Part shown: positions 53,216-63,640 of the stretch, piece after piece
Numbering within the stretch: the stretch's first letter is position 1
Layout of the letters: each line of letters starts with the position of its first letter
Assembly (NCBI RefSeq): GCF_002776525.5
Contig: NC_045436.1
Span: 104,854,027 to 104,918,026, forward strand
Length of the DNA stretch: 64,000 nt
Source of the DNA: Piliocolobus tephrosceles
Lineage: Eukaryota; Chordata; Mammalia; Primates; Cercopithecidae
Direction of reading: 5' to 3'
Program-made: the position numbers and the translations under genes
The notes under the pieces: model-generated
Told to the model about the DNA's origin: nothing
Seen by the model: the letters and a program-made list of their open reading frames with translations, nothing else
Databases searched by the model: none

Positions 53216-53477
53216 AGGTCGACCGAGAGAAAATCAAGCCTGCCAGGGTAGGTGGGTGAATGCACGCTTCCAGTAGTTCCTTTGAGTGAGACTTCCTATG
53301 TCTTGGTTTTATACATTACTTTTTGGCAGTGACATGCTCTATTTTCTCGAAAACCCTGATGAATTACTTTTCAGAAGTAAAGGGATTAAAAGGGACAAGA
53401 AGTTGGTAAAGAGCATGGTGGGTTGGGTTGGAGATAAGTCTCAACGTCGATCAGTTCTATCCCTGGACATTTGTGAA

Positions 53478-53727
53478 GAGAGAGTCTCCCTCTGTTGCCC
53501 AGGCTGGAGTGTAGTGGTGTGATCTCGGCTCACTGCAACTTCCACCTCCTGCATTCAAGCGATTCTCATGCCTCAGCCTCCTGAGTAGCTGGGATTACAG
53601 ATGTGTACCACCACGCCCAGCTAATTTTTGTATTTTTAGTAGAGATGGGGTTTCACCATATTGACTAGGCTGGTCTCAAACTCCTGGCCTTATATGATCT
53701 TCCTGCCTTGGCCCCCCAAATTGTAGC
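53478..53727 (-). mobile_element. AluS-type SINE, truncated at both ends
   Basis: Reverse Alu lacking its T-tail and its last ~30 bp: starts 'agagagtctccctctgttgc', has 'gatctcggctcactgcaact' and 'gggtttcaccatattgacta', and breaks off after 'cttggccccccaaattgtag'. No target duplication was found. Confidence 0.92.
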
Positions 53728-53817
53728 ACCCCATTTCCATTTTTGACAGTGGTACACAGTGCTTGTTGTACTCTTTCTCTCTCAAATCTTTCACTCATTT
53801 ACCACATCTTGGGGTGT

Positions 53818-54020
53818 GTATTAGTCAGCTCGGGCTGCCATGACAAAATACTACAGACAGGGTGGCTTAAACAACAGAAATTTATTTCTCACAGTTCTGG
53901 AGTCTGGAAGTTCAAGACAAATGTGTCACCAAGTTAGATTTCATTCCAAGACTTCTCCTTGCATGAGGAGGTTGCCATTACCCTGTCTGTGTGCTTACAT
54001 GATCCTTCTCTTTGACATTC
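53818..54020 (-). mobile_element. MaLR LTR fragment (MLT1-type)
   Basis: 'gtgtattagtcagctcgggc', 'tgccatgacaaaatactaca', 'ggtggcttaaacaacagaaa' and 'tctcacagttctggagtctg' are the reverse 3' end of an MLT1-class LTR. The rest of the LTR is missing or unrecognisable. No viral coding sequence is present. Confidence 0.82.
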
Positions 54021-54985
54021 AACAACCACCAAAATTGCTCTTCTAAAAAAACGCAAGAGGACCTACTCATGGTGCTGGGATAGAAACATGGAAAATAAAA
54101 TTAGAGATATAATTTGCTATACAGAAGCTGCATTCAGAATCTCTAGAACTTTTTGGAACAAATAAACAAATACTCGCCATAGAAATAAAATGAGAAAATG
54201 TCCATGAAATATCCACCGTGAGGATTCTGAGTTTTTGATATCCATTTTCCCTCCCTTTTTCCCCTTAACTTATGACATGAAGGAGAAATGCAACTTCCCT
54301 TCAGGCTGGCTGGCAGCTAACAGTCAGACCCAGTTCAGTCAGCGGACTCTGGGTGATGGGACGAGTAACCCCAGCTCCCCTTCTTTCTGAAACCTGTGTT
54401 TCAGAAATGCTTTGCAATGGAGTTTAGGCTTCTGTGCTCTGGCAAGGGAATCCAGAGTTTACAAAGAGCCTCTTGATAAATTGTGATACTCCTGTACCGA
54501 GGAATCATAACTTGGAGAGGAGGAGAGTCATAGGCACCTTCTTCCAAATCCAAGAGGATAAATTTCACATTTTTGTTGATATGTTTTCCCATAATTGTAT
54601 ACTGTTGTTCTTTATGAGAGAGGTTAATGTCCACAAAAGGAGGATTGATGAATATGCTTTTTATCATGTTCTTTAAATCTGGAGTAATTTATTTTGCCTT
54701 TTAAAGTATTTTGTGGTATGTTTTTAAGATTGTGCACTAAGGGATTATTACTATTTTACATGTAATGAGAAACATCTCTGAGAAAAAAAAAAAAAACCTC
54801 TGAACTCTTTCTTTAACTTTCAAGACGCCTCTTCCCTCAACTTAATATATTCCTTATCATTATTAAGGGAGCCAAACCCTTTGACTCCTTGTAAAACTGT
54901 TGATCCCCCTTGGGGAACATAAAGTATCTCACAAGGGTACCAACGCAATCTTGGGGGAAAGAAAAGAAAATGGGTGAAGGCCCCA
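54021..54985. other. Unique noncoding sequence
   Basis: No named repeat in ~960 bp; A14 near 54784. Opposite-strand frames 54401-54667 and 54434-54676 overlap with no domain. Confidence 0.45.
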
Positions 54986-54987
54986 AA

Positions 54988-55282
54988 TGTGTGTGAGTTT
55001 GTGTATATGTTATAAGTTTGTGCAAATTGTGTGTGTGTGCTGGGAGGGATTGTGTATTGTGTGTGTGAATTGTGAGTGTATGTGGATTGTGGATACTTTG
55101 TGGATGTGTGGAGTGTGTGTGTTTGTGTGTGGATTCTGGGAGTGTGTGTACTTGTATGTGTGGTGGGTGTGAGTGTGAGGACTGGGTGAGTGTGGATTGT
55201 GTATGTGTGTGTGTGGGGGCTGCATATGGGTGTGGGTGTGTGAGCGTGTGGTGTGTGTGTGTGTGTGGACTGTGGGTGGCCT
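54988..55282. repeat. GT-rich minisatellite-like tract
   Basis: About 290 bp built of G and T with sparse A and very little C. It contains many (GT)3-6 runs and irregular longer units such as 'gtgtggattgtg' and 'gtgtgagtgtg'. Composition alone generates the cysteine/valine-rich frames on one strand and histidine/threonine-rich frames on the other. Confidence 0.95.
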
Positions 55283-56780
55283 GCTCAACATTTTGGTGGA
55301 TGTTTCATTCCCACCCCTTTTACTACGACCCTGGTCAGACCACTTTTATGCCCGTGACAGCTTCATGAAGCACAAAACATGGAGCAATACATGGCATGAA
55401 ATTGGCAACAAAGCCGAGCAAAAGGAGGAACAATTCTCTGGCAGGATGTGTTCACAATATGGCTGATTGGATCTGGAAGCAGATGCCAGCAGCGGGTATT
55501 GTCCTAGTGACTGAAAAGACATGACCCCTGAGAAACCGAAGACAAGGAGGCTCTCCTCCCGAACCAAGGGGGAGGGGAGAAGAGGTGAAACCAATGAATA
55601 AATCAGGCCATGAAAACCGGGGAGAAAAGAAAATGCTAAAGAGGACTTTTTATGGGGAAAAGGGGGCAGTTCAGTATGCAATCGCTCTCACTCCCCAGCT
55701 AGCTGAACACTTTCTCAGACAATGGCTTTTTAACAGATGGGAGACCTAGTGAAAGAAGCCAACTTTTGCGCAGTGGAGAATCCCTGTTTGTTTAGTCTGC
55801 TGCTTGGGCAGGTGTCTGGAGAAAGGCGATCTAGCAGGTTAAGTGCTTCTGTGCCAATTTAATATGGAGCAGCCAGGATGTGAGAGGCGACTGGTTTTAT
55901 TGGGGAGGACTGGGCTCATTAGAGTGGTTTCTGAATTTCTGAAGAAAGAAAGCAACTTGAAGTTGCTTCCTGAAGTGCCAGCTCTCCCCCGCCCCCTTGC
56001 TGCTCACTCCCTCACCTCTCTCTCATCAGCCCTGGAAGCCAAAAAAATCTGTTGAAGGGCTGTCCATCAAGTAAAGGATGAACGAGGGATGGGAACATAC
56101 CACAGCCTGCATTCTCAAACCACACATTGTACTTCCAAATACGTTTTAAACACACAGGGCAATGAAATGGCCTTAACAGTGAAATGTAATCTTATTTTCA
56201 TCAAGTGGGCTTTCTGGAAGTTTACATGTAATAGAGAGGGCTTTGCATTGTCTAACAGATTCTGGAGCTCTTGAGATGTGGCTGCTACCCCTAGAAGTTC
56301 TTGGCTTGGTTTCTTGTACTGTCTAGTACTTGGAGCCATGGCTGGGGTGTCTGTGAATTCACTCTTCCAGCATTAACAACCTTGCTCTTCCAGAATCTCA
56401 AGAAGGTGAATGTGCTTTTTCAGAAATGAAAAAAACACCTGCAGAAGAAAAGTGTGTGGGTGGGGAGCGGGTGTTTGTTTTTCTTTGTATAGAGGAGATG
56501 TTTCTCCTTCACCACAAGACATATATGTAATAGCAACCAAAAGAATTGCCAGATGAGGAACCAGGACTCGGTTTCCAGTCTGAATTGTGTTTTACCACGA
56601 AGAGTCGCTAGGACATGTTAAAGGGCAAAATGAATAACTTGGGTTGTGTGGGTGATGGAGATTTTCTGCCCTTTTGTTTGTGAGATGTGAGTTGTATAAA
56701 AGGAAAACACAGCCCCCCCCCACAGATGTCCTTATCCCTTCCTACCAGATAATTCTCATGAAGAAGTGTTTTATATACCA
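55283..56780. other. Repeat-poor block
   Basis: About 1.5 kb without a named transposon, moderately GC-rich for this window between 55360 and 56060. A C9 run lies near 56713. The frame 55346-55681 (minus, 111 codons) has no domain. A candidate conserved or regulatory segment on appearance only. Confidence 0.4.
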
Positions 56781-56781
56781 G

Positions 56782-57073
56782 CGTTGCCCAGGCTGGAGTG
56801 CAGGGCAATCACACCTCACTGCAGCCTTCAACTCCTGGGCTCAAGCCCTCCTCCCCTGAGTCGCTGGGACTACAAACTTGTGCCACCACCTCAGCCCCCC
56901 AGGTAGCTGGGACTACAAGCTTGTGCCACCACATCCAGCTAATTTTTAAAGTTTTCATAGAGTTAGGATCTCACTTTGTTGCCCAGGCTTGTCTAAACTC
57001 CTGGCCTCAGTGATCCTCCCACCTTGGCCTCCTAAGGTTCTGGGGTTACAGGTGTGGGCCACTGTGCCTGGCC
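56782..57073 (-). mobile_element. AluJ-type SINE with an internal tandem duplication
   Basis: Old reverse Alu ('cactgcagccttcaactcct', 'attttgttgcccaggcttg'-like text, 'gtgtgggccactgtgcctgg'). A 43-bp segment is repeated in tandem: 'ctgggactacaaacttgtgc' (56864) and 'ctgggactacaagcttgtgc' (56907), each followed by 'caccac'. The T-tail is missing, so it is truncated at that end. Confidence 0.9.
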
Positions 57074-57079
57074 TTTCTA

Positions 57080-57770
57080 AGCCATTTACAACTACTTTAT
57101 GCCTAACTTAACAAAGGCCTTATCGTGTGGACCAGTATTTGCCTCACTCTGACATATGGTTCTCCAGGGTCAGAAGCATAACTCAAACAGCTCAGGTCAC
57201 AGGGCTCCAGGAGGCAGGGCTTGGCCAGTAGGTCAAGGGCCATTCGTAAGACAAAGACTACTTTGAAAAGGCTGGGGAGGATAGTCATCAGATAAGAAAT
57301 TGTAAAGGAAATAAGAAACTTGTCATGTTAATAATGGAGTTTAATATTTTGCTTCTGTGCAATCTAGTGAAATACGACTTGTTTCATAAGATTTTCAACA
57401 AAGTATCAGTTTCCTTTTGCAAAAAGTTACTAGTTTGCCATTTAGTAGCTTTTAAATATGTTGAATACTTTTTTATATAATTAAGAACCTCAATATTCTT
57501 GTTATCAAAAACATTTAGTGAGTCCCTCCACGTGCAAAAAAACTGGGCTAAACAGTCACAGGACAGAGCCCCACTGTCAAGGATCTTTGAGTCTGTCTTG
57601 AGAGATACTTCATTCTTTAACCTCTTCCTTTGCTGTGGTTCAGATCTGATGTCACAAAAACCAGTGGGGGTTGGGAGTACGCCCAAAGAACAAGAATACT
57701 GAGACATTTTGCTGCAATATTTTGTGCACCCCTAAAGTCCATTTCTAAATAACAACAGTGGTGATGACAA
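57080..57770. other. Unique noncoding sequence
   Basis: Frames 57384-57707 (minus) and 57499-57702 (plus) overlap on opposite strands with no domain. No named repeat. Confidence 0.45.
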
Positions 57771-57774
57771 CAAA

Positions 57775-58045
57775 ACTACACCTGTCATTTATCGGGAACA
57801 TACAATGTCAAAGCACTGTGCCAAATGATCATTTATCTTTAAATGATCAGATGCTTTCAATGATCATTCAATTCTTCCACCTACTCTCTGCAGTTTCTAC
57901 TCTTATTTTTGCCATTTTGTACATGGAGTCTGAGCTTAGAGAGATTAAGAAACTTTTATTATTTTAACAGTTGGCAGAGTTCAGATTTAAACTCAGTCCT
58001 GTCAGACTTCAAAGCCATATTCGCAATCATTTTACTATGCCGATT
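57775..58045 (-). repeat. MIR SINE with central insertion
   Basis: Reverse MIR: 'caaagcactgtgccaaatga', 'tcattcaattcttccaccta', 'gagcttagagagattaagaa' and 'gcagagttcagatttaaact'. 'aatgatca' words recur in the middle ('ccaaatgatcatttat', 'ttaaatgatcagatgc', 'ttcaatgatcattcaa'), suggesting a small local expansion. Confidence 0.82.
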
Positions 58046-58118
58046 TGTTCTGCCTGGCCTACAAATAAGAATGTATTTGTTTGTTTAATACTTATTTGTT
58101 GGATATCTACTATGTGAT

Positions 58119-58140
58119 AAAAAAAAAAAAAAAAAAAAAA
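58119..58140. repeat. Poly-A tract (22 A)
   Basis: Follows a short reverse L2-like end ('atttgttggatatctactatgtg'-type text at 58080-58117). Homopolymer, likely variable in length. Confidence 0.9.
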
Positions 58141-58341
58141 CAACGCATATATAACCACAGGCAAGGTTCCAATTAAGAAATAAATCTTAGGAGGGGCCTG
58201 TGGTGAAATATACAATGTGACCAAATCTTTACGTACCTTGTCAAGTGTATAAACTGCAGATGGTTACAGACATGAATATTGGTAACTTCATATACCAGTT
58301 TCAGTTAGCCAAGTCTATTGAAGAATTTCACCGAATTATTT

Positions 58342-58672
58342 TTATTACTATTGTTGTTTATTCTATTTTATTTATTTATTTATTTTTTGAGACAGAGTCT
58401 CGCTCTTGTCACCCAGGCTGGAGTGCAATGGCACAATCTTGGTTCACTGCAACCTCCGCCTCCTGGGTTCAAATGATTCTCCTGCCTCAGCCTCCTAAGT
58501 AGCTGGGGTTATAGGCACCTGCCACCATGCCTGCCTAATTTTTTGTATTTTTAGTGGAGACAGGGTTTCACCATGTTGGCCAGGCTGATCTTGAAATCCT
58601 GACCTCAGGTGATCCACCCATCTCAGTCTAACAAAGTGCTGGGATTACAGGGATGAACCACCGTGCCCGGCT
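58342..58672 (-). mobile_element. AluS-type SINE
   Basis: Full-length reverse Alu with a long TTTA-rich tail. It is flanked by a ~19-bp target duplication 'gaatttcaccgaattattt' (58323-58341) and 'gaatttcaccaaattattt' (58673-58691), one mismatch. Right-arm text 'atcttgaaatcctgacctca' and 'gtgatccacccatctcagtc' fits AluS with scattered changes. Confidence 0.96.
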
Positions 58673-58709
58673 GAATTTCACCAAATTATTTCAGCAAGTT
58701 GAAAATGTG

Positions 58710-58734
58710 TTTTTTTTTTTTTTTTTTTTTTTTT
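58710..58734. repeat. Poly-T tract (25 T)
   Basis: Homopolymer 20 bp after the Alu target duplication; no element body follows. Confidence 0.92.
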
Positions 58735-59108
58735 ACTATCTTCTTAATCAACAAAGCAGCGACTCAAAAAAGTGTTATTCTTTGATTATTCTTTTAAAGT
58801 TCACTTAAAAAGGTTTAGAGTAAAGATTATTAGTAGTTGAAATGCCCAAACTAAACTAACACTGAAATCTTCTAGGTAGGCTGTGTCATGAAACACTAAG
58901 CTGACTCTGTAACAAGAAAGTGACTTTCGGTATAGATGGGAAATTTCACATAGTGCACGCACGTAATTCCTGCTAAGCTCCTCGATCAGTGGGGTTAGTT
59001 CCTCCTCTCTATGTTCCTTCACCTCATCCAACATCCAGATTCAGTATAAACATGATTCAACTTGCATGAAAAAATTACTTTAAATTTTCATAAAGAAAAC
59101 AGGAATGG

Positions 59109-59419
59109 GCGGGGCGCGGTGGATCACACCTATAATCCCAACACTTTGGGAGGTCGGGACGGGCGGATCACCTGAGGTCAGGAGTTCGAGACCAGTCTGG
59201 CCAACATGGTGAAACTCCGTCTTTGGTAAAAATACCAAAAAGTTAGCCAGACGTGGTGTTTGGTGCCTGTAATCCCAGCTACTCGGGAGGCTGAGGCAGG
59301 AGAATCGCTTGAACCTGGGAGGTAGAGGTTGCAGTGAGCCAAGATTGTGCCACTGCACTCCAGCCTGGGAGACAAGAGCGAAACTCCACCTCAAAAAAAA
59401 AAAAAAAAAAAAAAAGAAA
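59109..59419 (+). mobile_element. AluS-type SINE
   Basis: Full-length forward Alu, 'gcggggcgcggtggatcaca' to poly-A. It is flanked by a ~17-bp target duplication 'aaagaaaacaggaatgg' (59092-59108) and 'aaagaaaacagcaatgg' (59420-59436), one mismatch. It lies 436 bp from the opposite-orientation AluS at 58342. Confidence 0.96.
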
Positions 59420-59639
59420 AAAGAAAACAGCAATGGAGTCTTCTACTATCTCTGTTAAATGGTTATGTGGATTGTGGTTTTATAGTTCTTCGACATGACA
59501 AAGATGAGGGGACACAAAAAAGAAACTGGTGTTCTTGTCTAAATGCCAGTTGAAAGAAAAATGCTGTCAAGTCTCTTCATTCACCAACTAAAATTTGGAA
59601 ATACATGATTTTAAGATTCCATTTAACAAAAATCCAGCT

Positions 59640-59890
59640 TGAGAAAGACCTTACCACTATAACTTTAACTCTCTTCTGTTCCACAGCAGGGATTAGCACA
59701 AATGCTTCTATTGGTGCTTTGTAAGTACTTATTAAATATTTACTGAAGAAATAAATGAATGCACATCTTTTCCCCCATTATTCTAGACTGTATGCAACTT
59801 GAAAGCCCAGGCCAGCTTATTTCTGTTTCTGGTCCCAGCCATCTGCTCCCTACCAAATGCTCAATATATATTTGTTGAATGAATACATTT
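59640..59890 (+). repeat. L2 LINE 3' ends, possibly two
   Basis: One L2-like end at about 59680-59765 ('acagcagggattagcacaaa', 'gaagaaataaatgaatgcac') and a second at 59780-59885 ('tgcaacttgaaagcccaggc', 'aatgctcaatatatatttgt', 'tgaatgaat'). Either two insertions or a local duplication of the 3' end. Confidence 0.65.
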
Positions 59891-59891
59891 A

Positions 59892-60012
59892 TTATCCTCA
59901 TTTTACAGACAAGGAAACTAAGGCAGAGAAAGGTTGAATAGTTAGCTTAGATATATGACCAGCGAATGGTGGGGAGTAAGTTTTGGAATCCAGTTTCAGA
60001 GCAGGAGTTCTT
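59892..60012 (-). repeat. MIR SINE fragment
   Basis: 'tatcctcattttacagacaa', 'ggaaactaaggcagagaaag', 'atgaccagcgaatggtgggg' and 'ggaatccagtttcagagc' follow the reverse MIR. Confidence 0.88.
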
Positions 60013-60019
60013 GACCATT

Positions 60020-60630
60020 ATGATAATGTGTGACAGATTAAAGGAGTTCACAAATTCTTTGGCATTCCTCATATCTAGAGGTGGGATCTATGCCCCTCTC
60101 TCCTGGAATTTGGGTCCCCTAATCCTAACCCTATCCTTATAACTTCTTAGATTAATTGAATGTAGAGGAGGTGATATTGTGACAATTTGGGGCTTAGGAT
60201 TTAAAGATTGGCTGCTTTCACTTCTTTTCTCGTTAGGATACCTGAGCTACCATGCAAGAAGTCAGACTGCTCCGAGACTGGCATGCTTGAGGGGCCTCTC
60301 ATAAGTGCTCCAGGTGAGATCTCAGTCATGCCCCAGCCTTCCAGCCACCCCCACTAAGACACCAGACATGTGAGTGAAACCATCTTGTCTAGCCTTTCAG
60401 TCTAGTCCATCTGCTAGCTGGGTACCACCAAGCATCCTCAGTAAATGCAATGTGAAACAAAACAAACTCCCAGATGACTCCAGAATCCCCAACCTTTTAA
60501 ACTGTGAGAAACTGAAAAATGACGATGATGACACCACCAACACTACCACCAACAGCAACAATAACAAGGCTGCTGTTTTAAGCCACTAAACTTTGGGGCA
60601 GTTGATCATATATAGCAATAGGTAACTGGG
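60020..60630 (+). mobile_element. MLT1-type MaLR solo LTR
   Basis: Forward LTR landmarks: 'ttggcattcctcatatctag', 'aggtgggatctatgcccctc', 'gtgagtgaaaccatcttgtc', 'ctcccagatgactccagaat', 'aaactgtgagaaactgaaaa' and the end 'tgttttaagccactaaactt' with 'tatagcaataggtaactgg'. A local (ACC/AAC)n expansion sits at 60519-60565, near the usual 'aataataaatg' signal. No internal viral sequence follows, so a solo LTR. Confidence 0.88.
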
Positions 60631-60639
60631 AAGAAATAT

Positions 60640-61237
60640 GCAATTGAGTGGAAAAATAGAGAGAGCTATAAACTTGAAGTGTGAAGAACACCTGTGAGAA
60701 GACAAAAAGAAATAAAGAAGATTGCTTTTTTGTTGGAAGTTATTAGAAACTGTCTAGTCACAGGTGACTTAGATTATGCATTCTTGACACCAGCAAAATA
60801 CAATAAGGATGGGTGAATTATTCTGCTAAAAAGTGAGCATGAGAGTAAATATGGACTCATTTTGCTAATAATTTGAATGCTTAAGTGGTAGAGGATGTCT
60901 GTTACAAAGAGAACTGATCCTTAACTAGAGATTGCTACTTGCATGTCTAATATGCATCTCAAAACTAACAAGTCCAATACCAAATCAGCATTTCCATTCT
61001 TTCTTTCCCAAACTACCTGTCTTCAGTCTGACACATCTCAGTGAATGGCAACCATATTTGCTAGTTTCTTAGGCTTAAAAATTTGAAGTTTTTGACTCTG
61101 TCCACACCCAACATTCAATCCGTTAGCAACTGTATCTATATTACCTTCAAATCACAGCAATTTCATGGGAAGGCAATAATAAGCTTAGAATGGAGAAAAA
61201 TAAAAGAATTCCATGGTCAATTATATTTTTAAAATTG
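60640..61237. other. Unique noncoding sequence
   Basis: No named repeat or gene was seen. Confidence 0.45.
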
Positions 61238-61242
61238 ATGAG

Positions 61243-61598
61243 TATATTAGTCTGTTCTCATGCTGCTAATAAAGATATACTTGAGATAGTAATTTATAAA
61301 GGAAAGAGGTTTAATTGACTCACAGTTCCATATGGCTGGGGAGGCCTCACAATCATGGTGGAAGGTGAATGAGGAGCAAAGTCACATCTTACATGGGGGC
61401 AGGCAAGAGAGAGCTTGTGCATGGGAACGCCCATTTATACAACCATCAGATCTCGTGAGACTTGTTCATTATCATGAGAATAGTATGGGAGAAACTGCCC
61501 CCATGATTCAGTTATCTCCACCTGGGCTCATCCATGACACGTGGGGATTATTACAATTCAAGGTGAGATTTGAGTGGGGACACAGCCAAATCATATCA
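61243..61598 (-). mobile_element. MST-type MaLR solo LTR
   Basis: A complete reverse LTR from 'tatattagtctgttctcatg' through 'gaggtttaattgactcacag', 'aatcatggtggaaggtgaat', 'catcagatctcgtgagactt' and 'tgcccccatgattcagttat' to 'cacagccaaatcatatca'. Five-base flanks 'atgag' (61238-61242) and 'gtgag' (61599-61603) are a slightly decayed target duplication. MSTA/MSTB or close relative. The 102-codon frame inside it is not a gene. Confidence 0.93.
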
Positions 61599-61603
61599 GT
61601 GAG

Positions 61604-62755
61604 TGTTTTAATTATAAGATTAAAAAAAGAAACAATTTAGAGCCACTATAGTTTAGAATAATGTGCTTCATGACTTAGACATTGTTGTTTCTCCCCACAA
61701 TATTTGACCAGGATTAGTGTTACGTGGAACAAACTTTGGGGAAAGCTGCTGTAGGCATCAGATATCCTATACTTAGTCAACTGACAGTTTTTATAACATC
61801 CTTGTGGACATGAAAGAGACGTGGGATAAGTGAGATATCGTCAGGTGAACTTACATCCGATCGAACATTTACAACAAATGATAAAGAGACCGATTCTAAT
61901 ATAGTTTTTCAATGGCCATGCCTAATTTTTTAATCAGTAGATTAAAGTTAAATACAGAAGCTTGGCAAATTTGTAGGTGCTCCCCAAATTGGGTAAGCTA
62001 GCTGATAGATTAGGTAGATTTGAAACCTTTTCTTTAGATCAGAATGTTGGACTGAAAGCATCAAGAAGATAATGTGCAGGCATCAGTAGAAGTATTTACA
62101 TACTTAATGTTCTGGAAAAGTATGCTAATTAAATATAATATTGAGGTAAACTTTGCCTGGCAATAGTTTATGTGAAGAAGACAAGTTTACCTAGTTGTAA
62201 AAACATGCTCATGCAATATTAATCTGTATTTATAGAGAAGTCCAGATGAAGGGGTCTGATAAATACATGTGCAAATGTCATAAACTTGCTCAAGTTATGA
62301 TTTTAAGCCACCTATTAATTGTGGAAGTCTAGTCACCTCTACTCAATTATATTATTTCTTGTTTCTGTGGTCAACAATCACCCATTCCCAAATCTTGCCA
62401 GTTCCTATTACCTTAAGCCCTTACTTTAAGCCTTCTCTACCTTCCCTTTGCTTATTCCTCTTCTCTCTTAGGTAGGATAGATCCAACTGCTACAAAAGCC
62501 CTCCAAATTTCTTACATTTCTTGTGCAGTGTATTATGAGTGATTATAAACAACCCCCAAATTTTAGTGGATTTTTAACTCACACAATAATTTAATGGAGG
62601 TTTTCTTTGTTAAGTAGATCTCCTATTTCCCTCTCTAGCTTCTGTGTGCAATACCTGTAGCAAAAATCTCAAGTAAGTTACTGAACATAGAGCTCATAGA
62701 AGAAATAAGATATGTTTACTATTATGTTTCTAGAATTCAGCAAAGTTGTTGGCTA
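61604..62755. other. Mostly unique noncoding sequence
   Basis: A weak hAT-like terminus ('gtggaacaaactttggggaa') occurs near 61724-61745. The remainder is AT-rich with nothing recognised. Confidence 0.45.
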
Positions 62756-62759
62756 TGTT

Positions 62760-63640
62760 AATTTATTTAACAGATATTTATTGTGTGCCAACTTTATGTT
62801 AGCTATTGTTTTAGGTCCTGCTAAAACTGACAAACAAGAAAAAAAGTTTGTGTTTTCATAGAGTTTGTATTATAGGTGAGGGAGACATAATTAAACACAT
62901 TATCAATGAATGAGACCATTTCTGATAATGATACAACTATGAAGAAAATACAGCTGGATGATGTGATGGAGATTATAGTGGGAGGTATTTTAGATTGGTA
63001 AACCCTTTTGAAAAGATGACCTTTGAACTGACACTGTCAGGATGAAGCTGGCCACTCTAAGATCTGGTGAGAGGGTGTACCATGCAGAGGAAGCTGTGGT
63101 GCAAAGGCTCCAAGTAGCAATGAGCTTGGTATGTTTAAGGACCAAGACCTCCCACTTGGAGGTTAAGGTCTTATAGGCCCATATAGGCTAATGGCTCCAT
63201 ATGTGCTAAGGAGTTTGGATTTTATTCTGAATACAGTGAGAAGACAATTGAGGGTTTTCAGCAGAGAGTGATATTAACTGATCTACTCATTTTAAAGTTG
63301 GCTATGGCTGCTGTGTGGAGACTATGTTTTGAAAAGGACTAGAGCAGAAACAGGCAGTTGCAGTGATGCAGGCAAGAGGCATTGGACTTCACTGAAGTGA
63401 TGGTAATAGTGGAAATACATATAAATGAACAAACATGGGATATTCTTTGGAGTGAGAGTTGACAGAGCTTATTAATAGATTTGGATTTCGCATGAGTGTT
63501 GGTGCCATTTAATGAGATGGGGAAGACTAGTAAAAGGTAGGGAAGTAAGTAGTCCTTATTCAAAGTTTGAGTTACCAATTCAGTATCCAAGTAGAACTAT
63601 CAAGCAGGTAACTGGATATGCAGAACTGAAGTATAATGGA
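62760..63640 (-). repeat. Long L2 LINE fragment (~880 bp)
   Basis: Reverse L2 landmarks run in order from the 3' end inward: 'cagatatttattgtgtgcca', 'cctttgaactgacactgtca', 'ccatgcagaggaagctgtgg', 'gtgcaaaggctccaagtagc', 'gagtttggattttattctga', 'ggctgctgtgtggagactat' and 'gtgccatttaatgagatggg'. One of the longest continuous repeats in the window; the reverse transcriptase part is not reached. Confidence 0.92.

Noticed and set aside
54987..55368. Overlapping long frames with Cys/Val-rich or His/Thr-rich proteins
   Set aside because: Produced by the GT-rich tract on both strands.
59080..59433. 117-codon minus-strand frame resembling Alu-derived 'protein'
   Set aside because: Entirely inside an AluS in antisense; the familiar Alu-warning translation.
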